Source: Prevotella sp. UBA3294
Lineage (GTDB): Bacteria; Bacteroidota; Bacteroidia; Bacteroidales; Bacteroidaceae
Assembly (NCBI GenBank): GCA_002361535.1
Contig: DETG01000038.1
Coordinates: 6,957 to 51,867, forward strand
Reading direction: 5' to 3'
DNA: 44,911 bases
The notes beneath the pieces were generated by a model that ran no database searches, was not told the DNA's origin, and saw only the letters and a list, made by a program, of their open reading frames with translations. Positions 1 to 8,382 of the stretch are shown here, one piece after another. The first letter of the stretch is position 1; the number at the start of each line of letters is the position of its first letter. Position numbers and translations under genes: made by a program.

Positions 1-83
1 GGGTGGGCTCCCTGTCCGCATGGCATTCCCCTCCCATTGTAGGGGAGGGGTGGAGCGTAGCGAGGGGTGGGGTCAGTAATATT
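1..83. repeat. GC-rich palindromic intergenic repeat
   Basis: Contains the 11-mer TCCGCATGGCA (15-25), a small hairpin with arms CCCCTCCC (28-35) and GGGAGGGG (43-50), and the 15-mer GGGGTGGGGTCAGTA (64-78). That 15-mer is identical to one arm of the inverted repeat at 9615-9660. The 11-mer followed by a hairpin recurs at 32595-32627. I read this as a dispersed repeat family; it has no coding potential. Confidence 0.7.
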
Positions 84-240
84 GCTCTGCATCCTTTGAG
101 ATTCTCCGTTGACTCCAATCACTCTGTGTGAAAATATTGTCAGGATAATTCGCAATTATTTAATGGTTGTGAAAGAATGCTAATTGAAAGAAAGAGAATA
201 CTCGGAGAATACGGATGTGTCCACAAGTGCCTTTTTGTGC

Positions 241-340
241 AAGTAAAGTCTGTTTGGGGGCAAAGTAGAGTCTAACTTAGATGCAAGTAGAGTCTGTTTT
301 GAACCCAAGTAGAGTCTACGTAATGTTTACGTAGGCTCTG
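241..340. repeat. AGTAGAGTCT repeat cluster
   Basis: Four spaced copies of AAGTARAGTCT start near 241, 263, 285 and 307. The last runs into GTAATGTTTACGTAG (320-334) followed by GCTCT. The same decamer and the same 15-mer recur at 32838-32945 in the other large gene-free stretch. The function is unknown. Confidence 0.75.
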
Positions 341-344
341 TTTA

Positions 345-459
345 GGGTCGTTCCAGACTTTACTTACACCTGTTCCGCCGTCATCTACGCCTCGTTCCGC
401 CGTCACCATCCACTTGTAGATGCCGTCGGAACGGGTGAAAACACCGATCCGAACGACCC
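345..459. other. Long imperfect hairpin, possible structured RNA
   Basis: The outer arms GGGTCGTTC (345-353) and GAACGACCC (451-459) are perfect complements. An inner stem pairs 367-388 with 416-437, with about 20 of 22 positions pairing. A second copy of the left-arm sequence GTTCCGCCGTCA lies at 394-405, so two segments could compete for the same partner. No T-tract follows, so it does not look like a simple terminator. Transcription is not shown by the sequence. Confidence 0.55.
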
Positions 460-561
460 TTAGGTGACTTATCTTCGAAAAAGCATGATTTCAACTTGTG
501 AGGCTTTTATGGATCGCCTTCGGTGAGAACCAAGAAACCCATTTCAGTCCTTTTGCTTCAC

Positions 562-681
562 AAAAACGGTGTTTTCGGGTTGTAATTACGGTGTTTTTGA
601 CCCCTAATTACTATGTTTTTGACCCCTAATTACTATGTTTTTGGGACTCTAAAAACATGGTTTTTGCAAGTCGAAAAAGCC
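562..681. repeat. 22-bp-period A-tract/T-tract array
   Basis: Five tandem units of 22-23 bases begin at 562, 584, 606, 628 and 651. Each starts with an A-rich block and has TGTTTTT or similar in the middle. The second and third units are nearly identical. An array with the same period and plan lies at 32644-32743. Confidence 0.75.
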
Positions 682-1004
682 GAATTTTACTAACGTATTC
701 ATTATCAACGCCTTACTAAACCTCGTCAGAATCGCTCAAATTCGACCGAGAGGGCGGTTGATTCTCTCCGTGCCCGTATTTTGCGTTAAACGAAGTTAAT
801 TCGTCAATATTATTCAGAATTTTAACAAATGAAGAATAGAGTAGGGTACCTATGGAAAGTGCGCAATCTATGTTCATGTCGGTCTTCGAATGACAATTAT
901 GGACCCAATGTGATGGATGGTAAGATGATGGTCGTGGAGTCATGCACCTTTGGAATCCTTGTCATGGTTCAGTGAACGCATGACTTGAAAAAAATGATGA
1001 TTTG
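682..1004. other. Non-coding stretch without recognised features
   Basis: The short open frames here lack recognisable protein features and have no promoter of their own. I see no RNA gene. The stretch leads into the promoter at 1005. Confidence 0.5.
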
Positions 1005-1036
1005 TTTGGCTAATCGGCAGATTTTCGTTACATTTG
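1005..1036 (+). promoter_or_regulatory. Bacteroidota-type promoter for the 1060 gene
   Basis: The -33 element TTTG lies at 1005-1008, followed by a 20-base spacer and the -7 element TACATTTG at 1029-1036. This matches the TTTG/TAnnTTTG consensus known from Bacteroides. The start codon is 23 bases downstream of the -7 element. Confidence 0.7.
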
Positions 1037-1059
1037 CCGAAAAATAGAATGATTCTAAA

Positions 1060-4000
1060 ATGAGAGAAAGAATAGATGCTTTTTTGTTTGGGGATGAGCG
1101 TTCCCAAACTTCTACGATAGAACAACTCAAAGAGAATGGCATGCTGAATCGTGTACACCTGCTTCAAGGCGAGGTGACGGAACGATTGATGTCATCGGCT
1201 GTTCTCAAGGAGATCGGTGAACTTGCCACAGCAGACTTTGTGCTGTTATACCTGAAAGTATCTCCGCTGACCATCGGATACGGCGCTTTGCGAAGAATGC
1301 TGCGTGCAGCGATGGAGACCGATGCCGCCTTAGTCTATGCCGACCGCTATTCGATAGAGCAAGGACAGGCGGTGCGGCATCCCGTGATCGACTACCAGTT
1401 AGGTAGTGTGCGTGATGACTTTGATTTCGGCAGTGTATTACTGATCCGCACCGACTTGCTTCACGAATACCTGTCAACAGTAGGACAGCAGACAGCCTAT
1501 CAGTATGCTGCCCTCTACGACTTGCGTCTGTTCCTGAGCAGGAAAGGTATGCTGTTCCACTTGAATGAGTTCCTCTATACCGAGGAAGAGAGTGATCTCC
1601 GTGCCAGTGGGGAGAAACAGTTCGACTATGTGAACCCTGCCAACCGTGAGGTGCAGATAGAGATGGAGAAGGCGGTGACGGCTCACCTGAGGGAACTGCA
1701 CGCCTTGGTGGATCCTTCGGGATATATGCCGCCCGACTTCAACGAGCAGCACTTCGAGGTGGAGGCCTCGGTGATCATCCCTGTGTTCAACCGCGAGAAG
1801 ACCATTGCCGATGCCGTGAAGAGTGTACTGGAGCAGAAAACAAACTTCCCCTTCAATGTCATCGTGGTGGATAACCATTCCACCGACAAGACAGGAGAGA
1901 TCCTCCAGGACTGTCAACAGTCAACAGCCCATGACCAACTGATCGTCCTGAAGCCTACACGACATGATCTCGGCATCGGCGGCTGCTGGAATCTGGCTGT
2001 CAATGATGCCCGCTGCGGACGCTTTGCCGTTCAGTTAGACAGCGATGATCTCTATTCTTCTCCCAACACGTTGCAACAGATCGTGGATGCCTTCTACCAG
2101 CAGAAGGCGGCGATGATCGTGGGAAGCTACAGGATGTGTGACTTCAACCTGAACACACTGCCGCCAGGACTGATCAGTCATGCGGAGTGGACAGACGAGA
2201 ACGGTATGAACAATGCACTGCGCATCAACGGGTTAGGAGCGCCGCGCGCCTTCTTCACACCACTGCTGCGACAGGTACAGCTGCCTAATACCAGCTACGG
2301 TGAGGACTATGCCTTGGGATTGGCATTCAGCCGACGTTACCGCATCGGTAGGATCTTCACAGAACTCTACCTCTGTCGCCGATGGGGTGGAAACAGTGAT
2401 GCCGCCCTGAGCGTGGAGAAGATCAATGCCAACAACCTGTATAAAGACCGGCTGCGCACCATGGAGGTGATGGCGCGCCAACAGCTGTCAAGTGGAAAGG
2501 GTGTGATGGGGGTGAGCAATGCCCTGACACGTTTCTTCAACCGACAGTTAGAGACATGGGAGACGGCGCGTCAGCACTATAGTGAACTGCGGAACGTTCA
2601 GACACGTGACTTACCCACCGGCGACCTGACACTGCGGGTGCAGTTCAATCCTGCCCGAATGGTATCGACGGGTGCGAAGATCGATGCCAAGACCTTGGCA
2701 CAACGTCCCTGCTTCCTCTGTGACCAGAACAGACCAGCCGAACAGATGGCAAAGGATGTGGACAGTAGGTTCCACCTGTTGGTGAATCCTTTCCCCATCC
2801 TTCCTACCCATTTTACCATACCTTCCAAGAAACACCAGCCACAGCGCATCAAGGAGTGGTACGGCGAGATGCACGGCATCTTGGAGAAATACCCGGAACT
2901 CATGGTGTTCTATAACGGTCCGCTCTGTGGGGCCAGTGCGCCCGACCACTTGCATTTTCAGGCTGGTACCAGCGGAATGCTGCCCTTGCAGGGCAGTTGG
3001 CAGCGACTGAGCAGGAACCTGACAACCGTGTTCTCTTTAAATGATGAGGAGAGTATCTCGTATGTCAATGACTATCCTGCCCCTGTGCTGGTCATCAAGA
3101 GCCGTTCACAGAAAGGGGACGAGCAGTTGTTCCGTAGAATTTATAAGGCACTTGCCAAGGGAGAGAAGGGACTTGAAGGCGGTGAGCCGATGATGAATAT
3201 TGTCTGCTGGCGCCAAGGCGAGGATTTCCTGTCGGTGGTATTCCTGCGGAAGAAGCACCGCCCCGACTGCTACTATGCCGAGGGCAACGGACAGATACTG
3301 GTGAGTCCGGGGGCTTTGGACATGGCGGGCTTGCTGATCACACCGAGGCGGGAGGACTACGAGAAGCTGACTCCCGAGCAGGCGGTGGCCATACTGAAGG
3401 AGGTGAGTCTGTCGGAAGAGGAGGCGCAGCAGGTGATTGCAGCCATCCGACAGCAGGGAAACGCCAATGAGGCGGAGACGGTGCTCAGTACATCATGGAA
3501 GACGGAGCCTACCGTTCAGGTGGGGATCGTGAGTGCCGAACGCATCCTCTTCTCGTTGAATAAGGTATATACAGCCAAGGGGGAGCAGATCGAAGGGGAA
3601 CAGATGGTCGTGTTCTCTGAGGGTGCTATCCTTTGGAACGGTAACCCATACCGTGAACTGAAGTTTATCCCGCAGTCGAAAGATGCTTCGTTCTCCATCA
3701 AAGACGTGACCATCGGTGTGAATTTCCATTGGGAACGGAAAGAGACTCAGACCTTCCAGGGCATGCTCCGCTTAGTGGTGGAGGAGGGGAAGATCTGTGC
3801 CATCAACGAACTGCCGGTGGAGAACTATCTCACCAGTGTGATATCCAGTGAGATGAGTGCTACGTCATCGATAGAGTTCCTCAAGGCTCATGCGGTGATT
3901 TCACGCAGTTGGCTGCTGGCACAGATGGAGAAAAGGAGACATCAGTCGGCGGGTGGCAATGGCTTCTTCTCGTTTATCAAGAAAGAAGACGAGCTGATCC

Positions 4001-4758
4001 GTTGGTACGACCGTGACGACCATACGATCTTTGATGTCTGCGCCGATGACCACTGTCAGCGCTATCAGGGCATCACCAAGGCCAGTAACATGCATGTGGT
4101 GGAAGCGGTGAAGGCTACCCGTGGCAGGATCCTTGTCTATGACGGAGAGATATGCGACGCCCGCTTCAGCAAGTGCTGCGGTGGGGTGACCGAGGAGTTC
4201 CAGTACTGCTGGGAGGATACGCCGAAGCCTTATCTTGTCTCGGTGAGGGATGCAGCGACACCCGACGGTGATCCGTTCTGTCATACGCACGATAAACATA
4301 TCCTGAGTCAGGTGCTGAACGACTATGATCAGGAGACGTCCGACTTCTACCGTTGGCAGGTGGAATATACGCAGGAGGAGCTATGCGAGCTGATCGAACG
4401 CAAACTGAAGATGAAGTTCGGGAAGATTGTCTCCTTGGAACCACTGGAACGTGGTAAGAGCGGACGGATCTGGAAACTGAAGATCGTGGGAACGGAACGA
4501 CAGTTCACCATCGGCAAGGAACTCGAGATCCGCCGTGCGCTGAGCGAGACGCATCTCTACAGCAGTGCCTTCGAGGTGGAGTCGAAGGATTTCATCCTCG
4601 GCATACCGCAGAAGTTCGTACTGAAAGGTGCCGGATGGGGACATGGCGTAGGCTTGTGCCAGATCGGTGCTGCCGTGATGGGAGAGCAGGGATACCCGTA
4701 TGATGAGATCCTCCTGCATTACTACCAAGGTGCTGAAATTAAAAAAATCTACTCATAA
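1060..4758 (+). CDS. GT2 glycosyltransferase / DUF4922 / SpoIID-LytB fusion protein
   Basis: A 1232-residue protein with three recognisable parts. Around residues 236-420 is a family 2 glycosyltransferase domain, with SVIIPVFN at 237-244 and the nucleotide-sugar/metal motif DSDD at 327-330. Residues about 500-790 match DUF4922, which belongs to the HIT/GalT-like superfamily: a CxxC at 551-554 and a histidine motif HLHFQ at 630-634. The C-terminal part, about 900-1232, is a SpoIID/LytB domain ending in WGHG (1193-1196) and the LCQIGA segment. SpoIID-family proteins act on peptidoglycan glycan strands or enhance amidases. No obvious signal peptide is visible, so where each domain works is unclear. 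It is followed after one base by an AmpG-like transporter, which supports a cell-wall-related role by inference. The domain calls are firm; the overall function is not. Confidence 0.85.
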   Translation: MRERIDAFLFGDERSQTSTIEQLKENGMLNRVHLLQGEVTERLMSSAVLKEIGELATADFVLLYLKVSPLTIGYGALRRMLRAAMETDAALVYADRYSIEQGQAVRHPVIDYQLGSVRDDFDFGSVLLIRTDLLHEYLSTVGQQTAYQYAALYDLRLFLSRKGMLFHLNEFLYTEEESDLRASGEKQFDYVNPANREVQIEMEKAVTAHLRELHALVDPSGYMPPDFNEQHFEVEASVIIPVFNREKTIADAVKSVLEQKTNFPFNVIVVDNHSTDKTGEILQDCQQSTAHDQLIVLKPTRHDLGIGGCWNLAVNDARCGRFAVQLDSDDLYSSPNTLQQIVDAFYQQKAAMIVGSYRMCDFNLNTLPPGLISHAEWTDENGMNNALRINGLGAPRAFFTPLLRQVQLPNTSYGEDYALGLAFSRRYRIGRIFTELYLCRRWGGNSDAALSVEKINANNLYKDRLRTMEVMARQQLSSGKGVMGVSNALTRFFNRQLETWETARQHYSELRNVQTRDLPTGDLTLRVQFNPARMVSTGAKIDAKTLAQRPCFLCDQNRPAEQMAKDVDSRFHLLVNPFPILPTHFTIPSKKHQPQRIKEWYGEMHGILEKYPELMVFYNGPLCGASAPDHLHFQAGTSGMLPLQGSWQRLSRNLTTVFSLNDEESISYVNDYPAPVLVIKSRSQKGDEQLFRRIYKALAKGEKGLEGGEPMMNIVCWRQGEDFLSVVFLRKKHRPDCYYAEGNGQILVSPGALDMAGLLITPRREDYEKLTPEQAVAILKEVSLSEEEAQQVIAAIRQQGNANEAETVLSTSWKTEPTVQVGIVSAERILFSLNKVYTAKGEQIEGEQMVVFSEGAILWNGNPYRELKFIPQSKDASFSIKDVTIGVNFHWERKETQTFQGMLRLVVEEGKICAINELPVENYLTSVISSEMSATSSIEFLKAHAVISRSWLLAQMEKRRHQSAGGNGFFSFIKKEDELIRWYDRDDHTIFDVCADDHCQRYQGITKASNMHVVEAVKATRGRILVYDGEICDARFSKCCGGVTEEFQYCWEDTPKPYLVSVRDAATPDGDPFCHTHDKHILSQVLNDYDQETSDFYRWQVEYTQEELCELIERKLKMKFGKIVSLEPLERGKSGRIWKLKIVGTERQFTIGKELEIRRALSETHLYSSAFEVESKDFILGIPQKFVLKGAGWGHGVGLCQIGAAVMGEQGYPYDEILLHYYQGAEIKKIYS

Positions 4759-4759
4759 G

Positions 4760-6034
4760 ATGGAAAAGAACAAACGTAACCCCTGGGCGTGGATACCCAC
4801 ATTGTATTTTGCCGAAGCGTTGCCATACGTGGCCGTGATGACCATTTCTGTGATCATGTATAAAAAACTGGAGATCTCCAATACGGATATCGCCCTTTAT
4901 ACCGGTTGGCTCTACCTGCCGTGGGTGATCAAACCGTTCTGGAGTCCGTTTGTGGATCTGATCAAGACGAAACGGTGGTGGACGGTGACGATGCAGATGC
5001 TGATAGCCATCGCCTTTGCCTGTATCGCCTTCGCCCTGCCCACCTCATTCTTCTTCCAGCTCACACTGGCAGCCTTCTGGTTGGTGGCTTTCACCTCGGC
5101 TACACACGACATTGCAGCCGATGGCTTCTATATGCATGGCCTCGATGATCATCAACAATCCCTTTTTGTGGGCATCCGCAGCACGTTCTACCGTATTGCC
5201 ACATTGGCAGGACAGGGACTGCTGGTGATTGTGGCAGGGCATATCGAGGATTCAACGGGGAATGTGCCGCTGTCGTGGACGGTGGTGTTCGGCATCCTGT
5301 CGGCCTTCTTCTTCATCATGGCTGTCTATCATGGATGGATACTGCCGCGGCCTGCCAGTGATCACGCTGTGGAGAACGTGACGGCAAAGAATATCATGAG
5401 TGAGTTCCTTGAGACGTTTAAGTCGTTCTTCAAGAAAGAACATGCGGGTATAGCAGTACTGTTCATGCTGCTCTACCGCCTGCCAGAAGCACAGCTGGTG
5501 AAACTGATCAGTCCGTTTATGCTCGACCCGATGGAGAAGGGCGGACTGGGGCTTACGACTGAACAGGTGGGCCTGGCATACGGTACGGTGGGAATCATCG
5601 GACTCACCATCGGTGGAATCCTGGGCGGTATTGCGGCATCCCGGGGTGGCTTGAAGAAATGGTTGTGGCCGATGGTGTGTGCCATCACCCTGCCCGACTT
5701 GGTGTATGTCTATCTGAGCTATGTGCTACCCGATAGCTTGTTGACAGTGAACGTGTGCGTGTTTATCGAACAGTTCGGATACGGCTTCGGCTTCACCGCT
5801 TATATGCTCTATCTGATTTACTTCTCCGAGGGAGAGCATAAAACGTCACACTATGCCATCTGTACGGGTTTCATGGCCTTGGGAATGATGTTGCCAGGCA
5901 TGGCTGCGGGTTGGTTACAAGAGACACTGGGCTATCGTCATTTCTTTGTCTGGACAATCATCTGCTGTCTGGCCACCTTCCTCGTATGTCTGTTTATTAA
6001 GATCGACCCGGAATTTGGAAAGAAGAAAAATTGA
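4760..6034 (+). CDS. MFS transporter, AmpG-like
   Basis: A 424-residue multi-pass inner-membrane protein of the major facilitator superfamily. It has many hydrophobic segments, and the N-terminal pattern (WIPTLYFAEALPY, then WLYLPWVIKPFWSPFVD) is typical of the AmpG-like muropeptide/sugar permeases of Bacteroidota. The ATG at 4760 lies one base after the upstream stop, in an A-rich context, and is preferred over the in-frame ATG at 4700 inside the upstream gene. Tight coupling to a SpoIID-domain gene suggests uptake of peptidoglycan fragments. The substrate cannot be read from sequence and a sugar transporter is possible. The gene at 6127 is its tandem paralogue. Confidence 0.85.
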   Translation: MEKNKRNPWAWIPTLYFAEALPYVAVMTISVIMYKKLEISNTDIALYTGWLYLPWVIKPFWSPFVDLIKTKRWWTVTMQMLIAIAFACIAFALPTSFFFQLTLAAFWLVAFTSATHDIAADGFYMHGLDDHQQSLFVGIRSTFYRIATLAGQGLLVIVAGHIEDSTGNVPLSWTVVFGILSAFFFIMAVYHGWILPRPASDHAVENVTAKNIMSEFLETFKSFFKKEHAGIAVLFMLLYRLPEAQLVKLISPFMLDPMEKGGLGLTTEQVGLAYGTVGIIGLTIGGILGGIAASRGGLKKWLWPMVCAITLPDLVYVYLSYVLPDSLLTVNVCVFIEQFGYGFGFTAYMLYLIYFSEGEHKTSHYAICTGFMALGMMLPGMAAGWLQETLGYRHFFVWTIICCLATFLVCLFIKIDPEFGKKKN

Positions 6035-6060
6035 AGAATTGAACGTTTGGAACAGCGCGT

Positions 6061-6086
6061 GCCAAAGATGCTTGCATCACTTTGGC
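6061..6086. promoter_or_regulatory. Dyad between the two AmpG-like genes
   Basis: GCCAAAG (6061-6067) and CTTTGGC (6080-6086) are complementary, and inside them GATGC and GCATC pair around TT. This gives a stable 26-base hairpin with no T-tract. It could be an operator, an mRNA processing or stability element, or a weak terminator. Confidence 0.45.
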
Positions 6087-6126
6087 CGAGTCGTGACAAA
6101 AGTCAACGAAGTTAAATCTTGAAAAG

Positions 6127-7479
6127 TTGAAGAAAGACAAAACGGATCATCATACCTCTCAGCTCTCAGCTCCCTGCTCTCAGCTGAGTCTGCGCTGGCT
6201 GCCCTCTTTGTATTTTACAAAGGGACTGTCGCAGGTGGTGGTGATGACACTGTCGGTGATCCTCTACAAACAGTTGGGATTGACTAATGGTGAGATTACC
6301 TTCTATGTGGCATGGCTCTACTTGCCGTGGGTGATCAAACCGTTCTGGAAACCTTTCGTTGACCGCTTGCAGAACCGGAGATGGTGGATCCTGCTCACAC
6401 AGGTGCTGTTAGGGGCAGGAATCGGCGGTGTGGCATTTACCATCCAGGCACAGCTGTGGCTGCAGGGATCGTTGTGCCTGTTCTGGCTGCTGGCCTTTGC
6501 CAGTGCCACGCATAATGAGGCTTCCGACTCTCTCTACCGTGATTGTTCCTCAGGAAATTCCGTTCCCCTTTATGCTCTCGTGAGGAATCTGTCGCAGAAA
6601 GCGGCAGTGCTCGTAGGACAGGGTGTCTTGGTGATGTTGGCGGGGAATATACAGGTGCTGTACCGGAACTTTATCCGTTACTCGTGGAGCTTGGTGTTCT
6701 ATGTGGTGGCCGGACTGTTCCTGGCTTTCTTCTTGTATCACCTCTATGCGCTCCCGCGAGGAGAAGAGGGTGACTCACGCCCTGTTCCCTCCTCTTCCGT
6801 ATGGGGGATGGTGAGAGAGCACATACAATCCTTCTCCCGACAGCCGAATGTCGGTCTTATCTTACTGCTCCTTCTGCTTTTCCGATTGCCCGAGGCGCTG
6901 TTAAATAAGGTGTCGATCTTGTTCCTCATCGACTCTTCGCGCAACGGGGGATTGGGATTGTCCCCCCAAGAATATGGCTTGGTGATGGGAACGGTGGGAA
7001 TCCTGGCATTGTCGGTGGGCAGTGTGTTGGGAACGAAGATGATACGGAGCATGCTCCGGCATTCTCCTTTCCGCGACCGCCAGAACACCAGTCCGTTGTG
7101 GTGGACTGCTTGTGCCATGACCTTACCGGATATGGTGTATGTGTATCTAAGCTATGCCCTCCCTGACAGTCTGCTGCTGGTGAGTCTGTGTGTACTGATT
7201 GAGCAGATGGGCTATGGCTTTGGATTTACGCTGTATCTGCACTTCGTGAACGGTATCACGGAAAACAGTAGCGGATCATCCCATAAGGACAATCCGCAAA
7301 TCACACGTTCCTTGGTGAAAGCCCTGATGGCTTTGTCGTTTATGCTGCCCACGATGATTGCCGGCACTCTCCAGATGAGGGTGGGCTATCGCTCGTTCTT
7401 CGTCATCGTGGTATTGCTCTGTGTGGTCACCTTTGTGGTCACATCATCAATAAACCGCCGCACTAAATTTCCATATTGA
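6127..7479 (+). CDS. MFS transporter, AmpG-like, second copy
   Basis: A 450-residue paralogue of the preceding transporter; RWLPSLYF, WLYLPWVIKPFW and the LPDMVYVYLSYALPDSLL segment align directly with it. It is probably in the same operon (92-base gap). No ATG lies upstream of the first membrane segment in this frame, so the start is probably the TTG at 6127. The N-terminal extension (about residues 11-20) is translated from four heptanucleotide repeats. The 3' end overlaps the convergent aguB gene by 94 bases. The substrate is unknown; the two copies may divide related substrates. Confidence 0.8.
   Translation: MKKDKTDHHTSQLSAPCSQLSLRWLPSLYFTKGLSQVVVMTLSVILYKQLGLTNGEITFYVAWLYLPWVIKPFWKPFVDRLQNRRWWILLTQVLLGAGIGGVAFTIQAQLWLQGSLCLFWLLAFASATHNEASDSLYRDCSSGNSVPLYALVRNLSQKAAVLVGQGVLVMLAGNIQVLYRNFIRYSWSLVFYVVAGLFLAFFLYHLYALPRGEEGDSRPVPSSSVWGMVREHIQSFSRQPNVGLILLLLLLFRLPEALLNKVSILFLIDSSRNGGLGLSPQEYGLVMGTVGILALSVGSVLGTKMIRSMLRHSPFRDRQNTSPLWWTACAMTLPDMVYVYLSYALPDSLLLVSLCVLIEQMGYGFGFTLYLHFVNGITENSSGSSHKDNPQITRSLVKALMALSFMLPTMIAGTLQMRVGYRSFFVIVVLLCVVTFVVTSSINRRTKFPY
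6156..6183. repeat. CTCTCAG heptanucleotide array in coding sequence
   Basis: Four tandem heptamers: CTCTCAG at 6156, 6163 and 6177, with a variant CTCCCTG at 6170. They encode the SQLSAPCSQLS segment at the N-terminus of the second AmpG-like transporter. They resemble the heptamer arrays at 14185-14302 and 16640-16808. Confidence 0.7.
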
Positions 7480-8327
7480 TCGATCCGACGGTCGCGGAGG
7501 AAAGGCCACCAGCGACGCACCTGCTCGGAACGTTCCATGTCGATGTTCACGATAATACTCTCTTCGTCGTCAGTAGAGGCTTCATAGAGTAGCTCTCCTT
7601 GTGGACCTGCTACGAAGGAGGTGCCCCAAAATGTGATGCCGTTGGTCTGACCACTGGGGTCTGCCTCATAACCTACACGGTTCACCGTGACAACAGGTAG
7701 TCCGTTGGCAACAGCATGCCCACGCTGGATGGTCTGCCAAGCCATGCGTTGCCGTTCTTGTTCGTCAACGGTGTCACTGCTCTCATAGCCGATGGCGGTA
7801 GGATAAATCAGGAGGTCGGCACCTTGCAGGGCCATCAGACGGGCTGCCTCGGGATACCACTGATCCCAGCAGACGAGTACGCCTAACCGTCCTACGGAGG
7901 TATCGATGGGATGGAAGCCTAAGTCACCGGGAGTAAAATAAAACTTCTCGTAGTAGGCGGGGTCATCGGGGATGTGCATCTTCCGATAAGTGCCGGCGAT
8001 CGTTCCGTCTTTCTCAAAAACCACGGCGGTGTTATGATAGAGTCCGGGGGCACGCTTCTCAAACAGCGAGGTGACAATAACCACCCCAAGCTGCTTGGCT
8101 AACTCTCCATAGAAAGCGGTGGAAGGACCAGGTATCGTCTCTGCCTGGTCGAAGTTGTTCACGTCTTCCACCTGACAGAAATACAGTCCGTTGTGCAGCT
8201 CCTGCAATACGATCAGTTCTGCTCCACGTTTGGACAGATCGGTAATACCCTCTGCCAACCGTTTCATGTTTACCATTTTGTCTGCAACGTTATGCTGTTG
8301 CAGGAATCCTATCTTCAGTTCGCGCAT
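7386..8327 (-). CDS. aguB: N-carbamoylputrescine amidase (AguB)
   Basis: A 313-residue carbon-nitrogen hydrolase of the nitrilase superfamily. It hydrolyses N-carbamoylputrescine to putrescine, CO2 and ammonia. The catalytic triad is visible: E43 in LQELHN, K116 in YRKMHIP and C153 in VLVCWDQWYPE. The substrate assignment rests on close similarity to plant and Pseudomonas AguB (YFTPGDLGF, RDRRIDQYG) and on the gene lying 55 bases after aguA on the same strand. The usual family end is near RRFID; about 19 further residues are read from DNA overlapping the 3' end of the convergent transporter, which suggests loss of the ancestral stop. The cytoplasmic role and pathway are well supported. Confidence 0.93.
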   Translation of the reverse strand: MRELKIGFLQQHNVADKMVNMKRLAEGITDLSKRGAELIVLQELHNGLYFCQVEDVNNFDQAETIPGPSTAFYGELAKQLGVVIVTSLFEKRAPGLYHNTAVVFEKDGTIAGTYRKMHIPDDPAYYEKFYFTPGDLGFHPIDTSVGRLGVLVCWDQWYPEAARLMALQGADLLIYPTAIGYESSDTVDEQERQRMAWQTIQRGHAVANGLPVVTVNRVGYEADPSGQTNGITFWGTSFVAGPQGELLYEASTDDEESIIVNIDMERSEQVRRWWPFLRDRRIDQYGNLVRRFIDDVTTKVTTQSNTTMTKNER

Positions 8328-8382
8328 ATTATATCTTTTACTCTACGAATTAGACGAATTGCTTTCTCTCCTCTCCCTTCTT

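Noticed and set aside
562..681. Possible CRISPR array from regularly spaced repeats
   Set aside because: The period is only 22 bases, no unit has a conserved repeat of CRISPR length with unique spacers, and no cas gene is present.
716..1167. Two short minus-strand open frames upstream of the GT2/DUF4922/SpoIID gene
   Set aside because: They run through the promoter and start of the 1060 gene, have no recognisable domain, and one overlaps real coding sequence.
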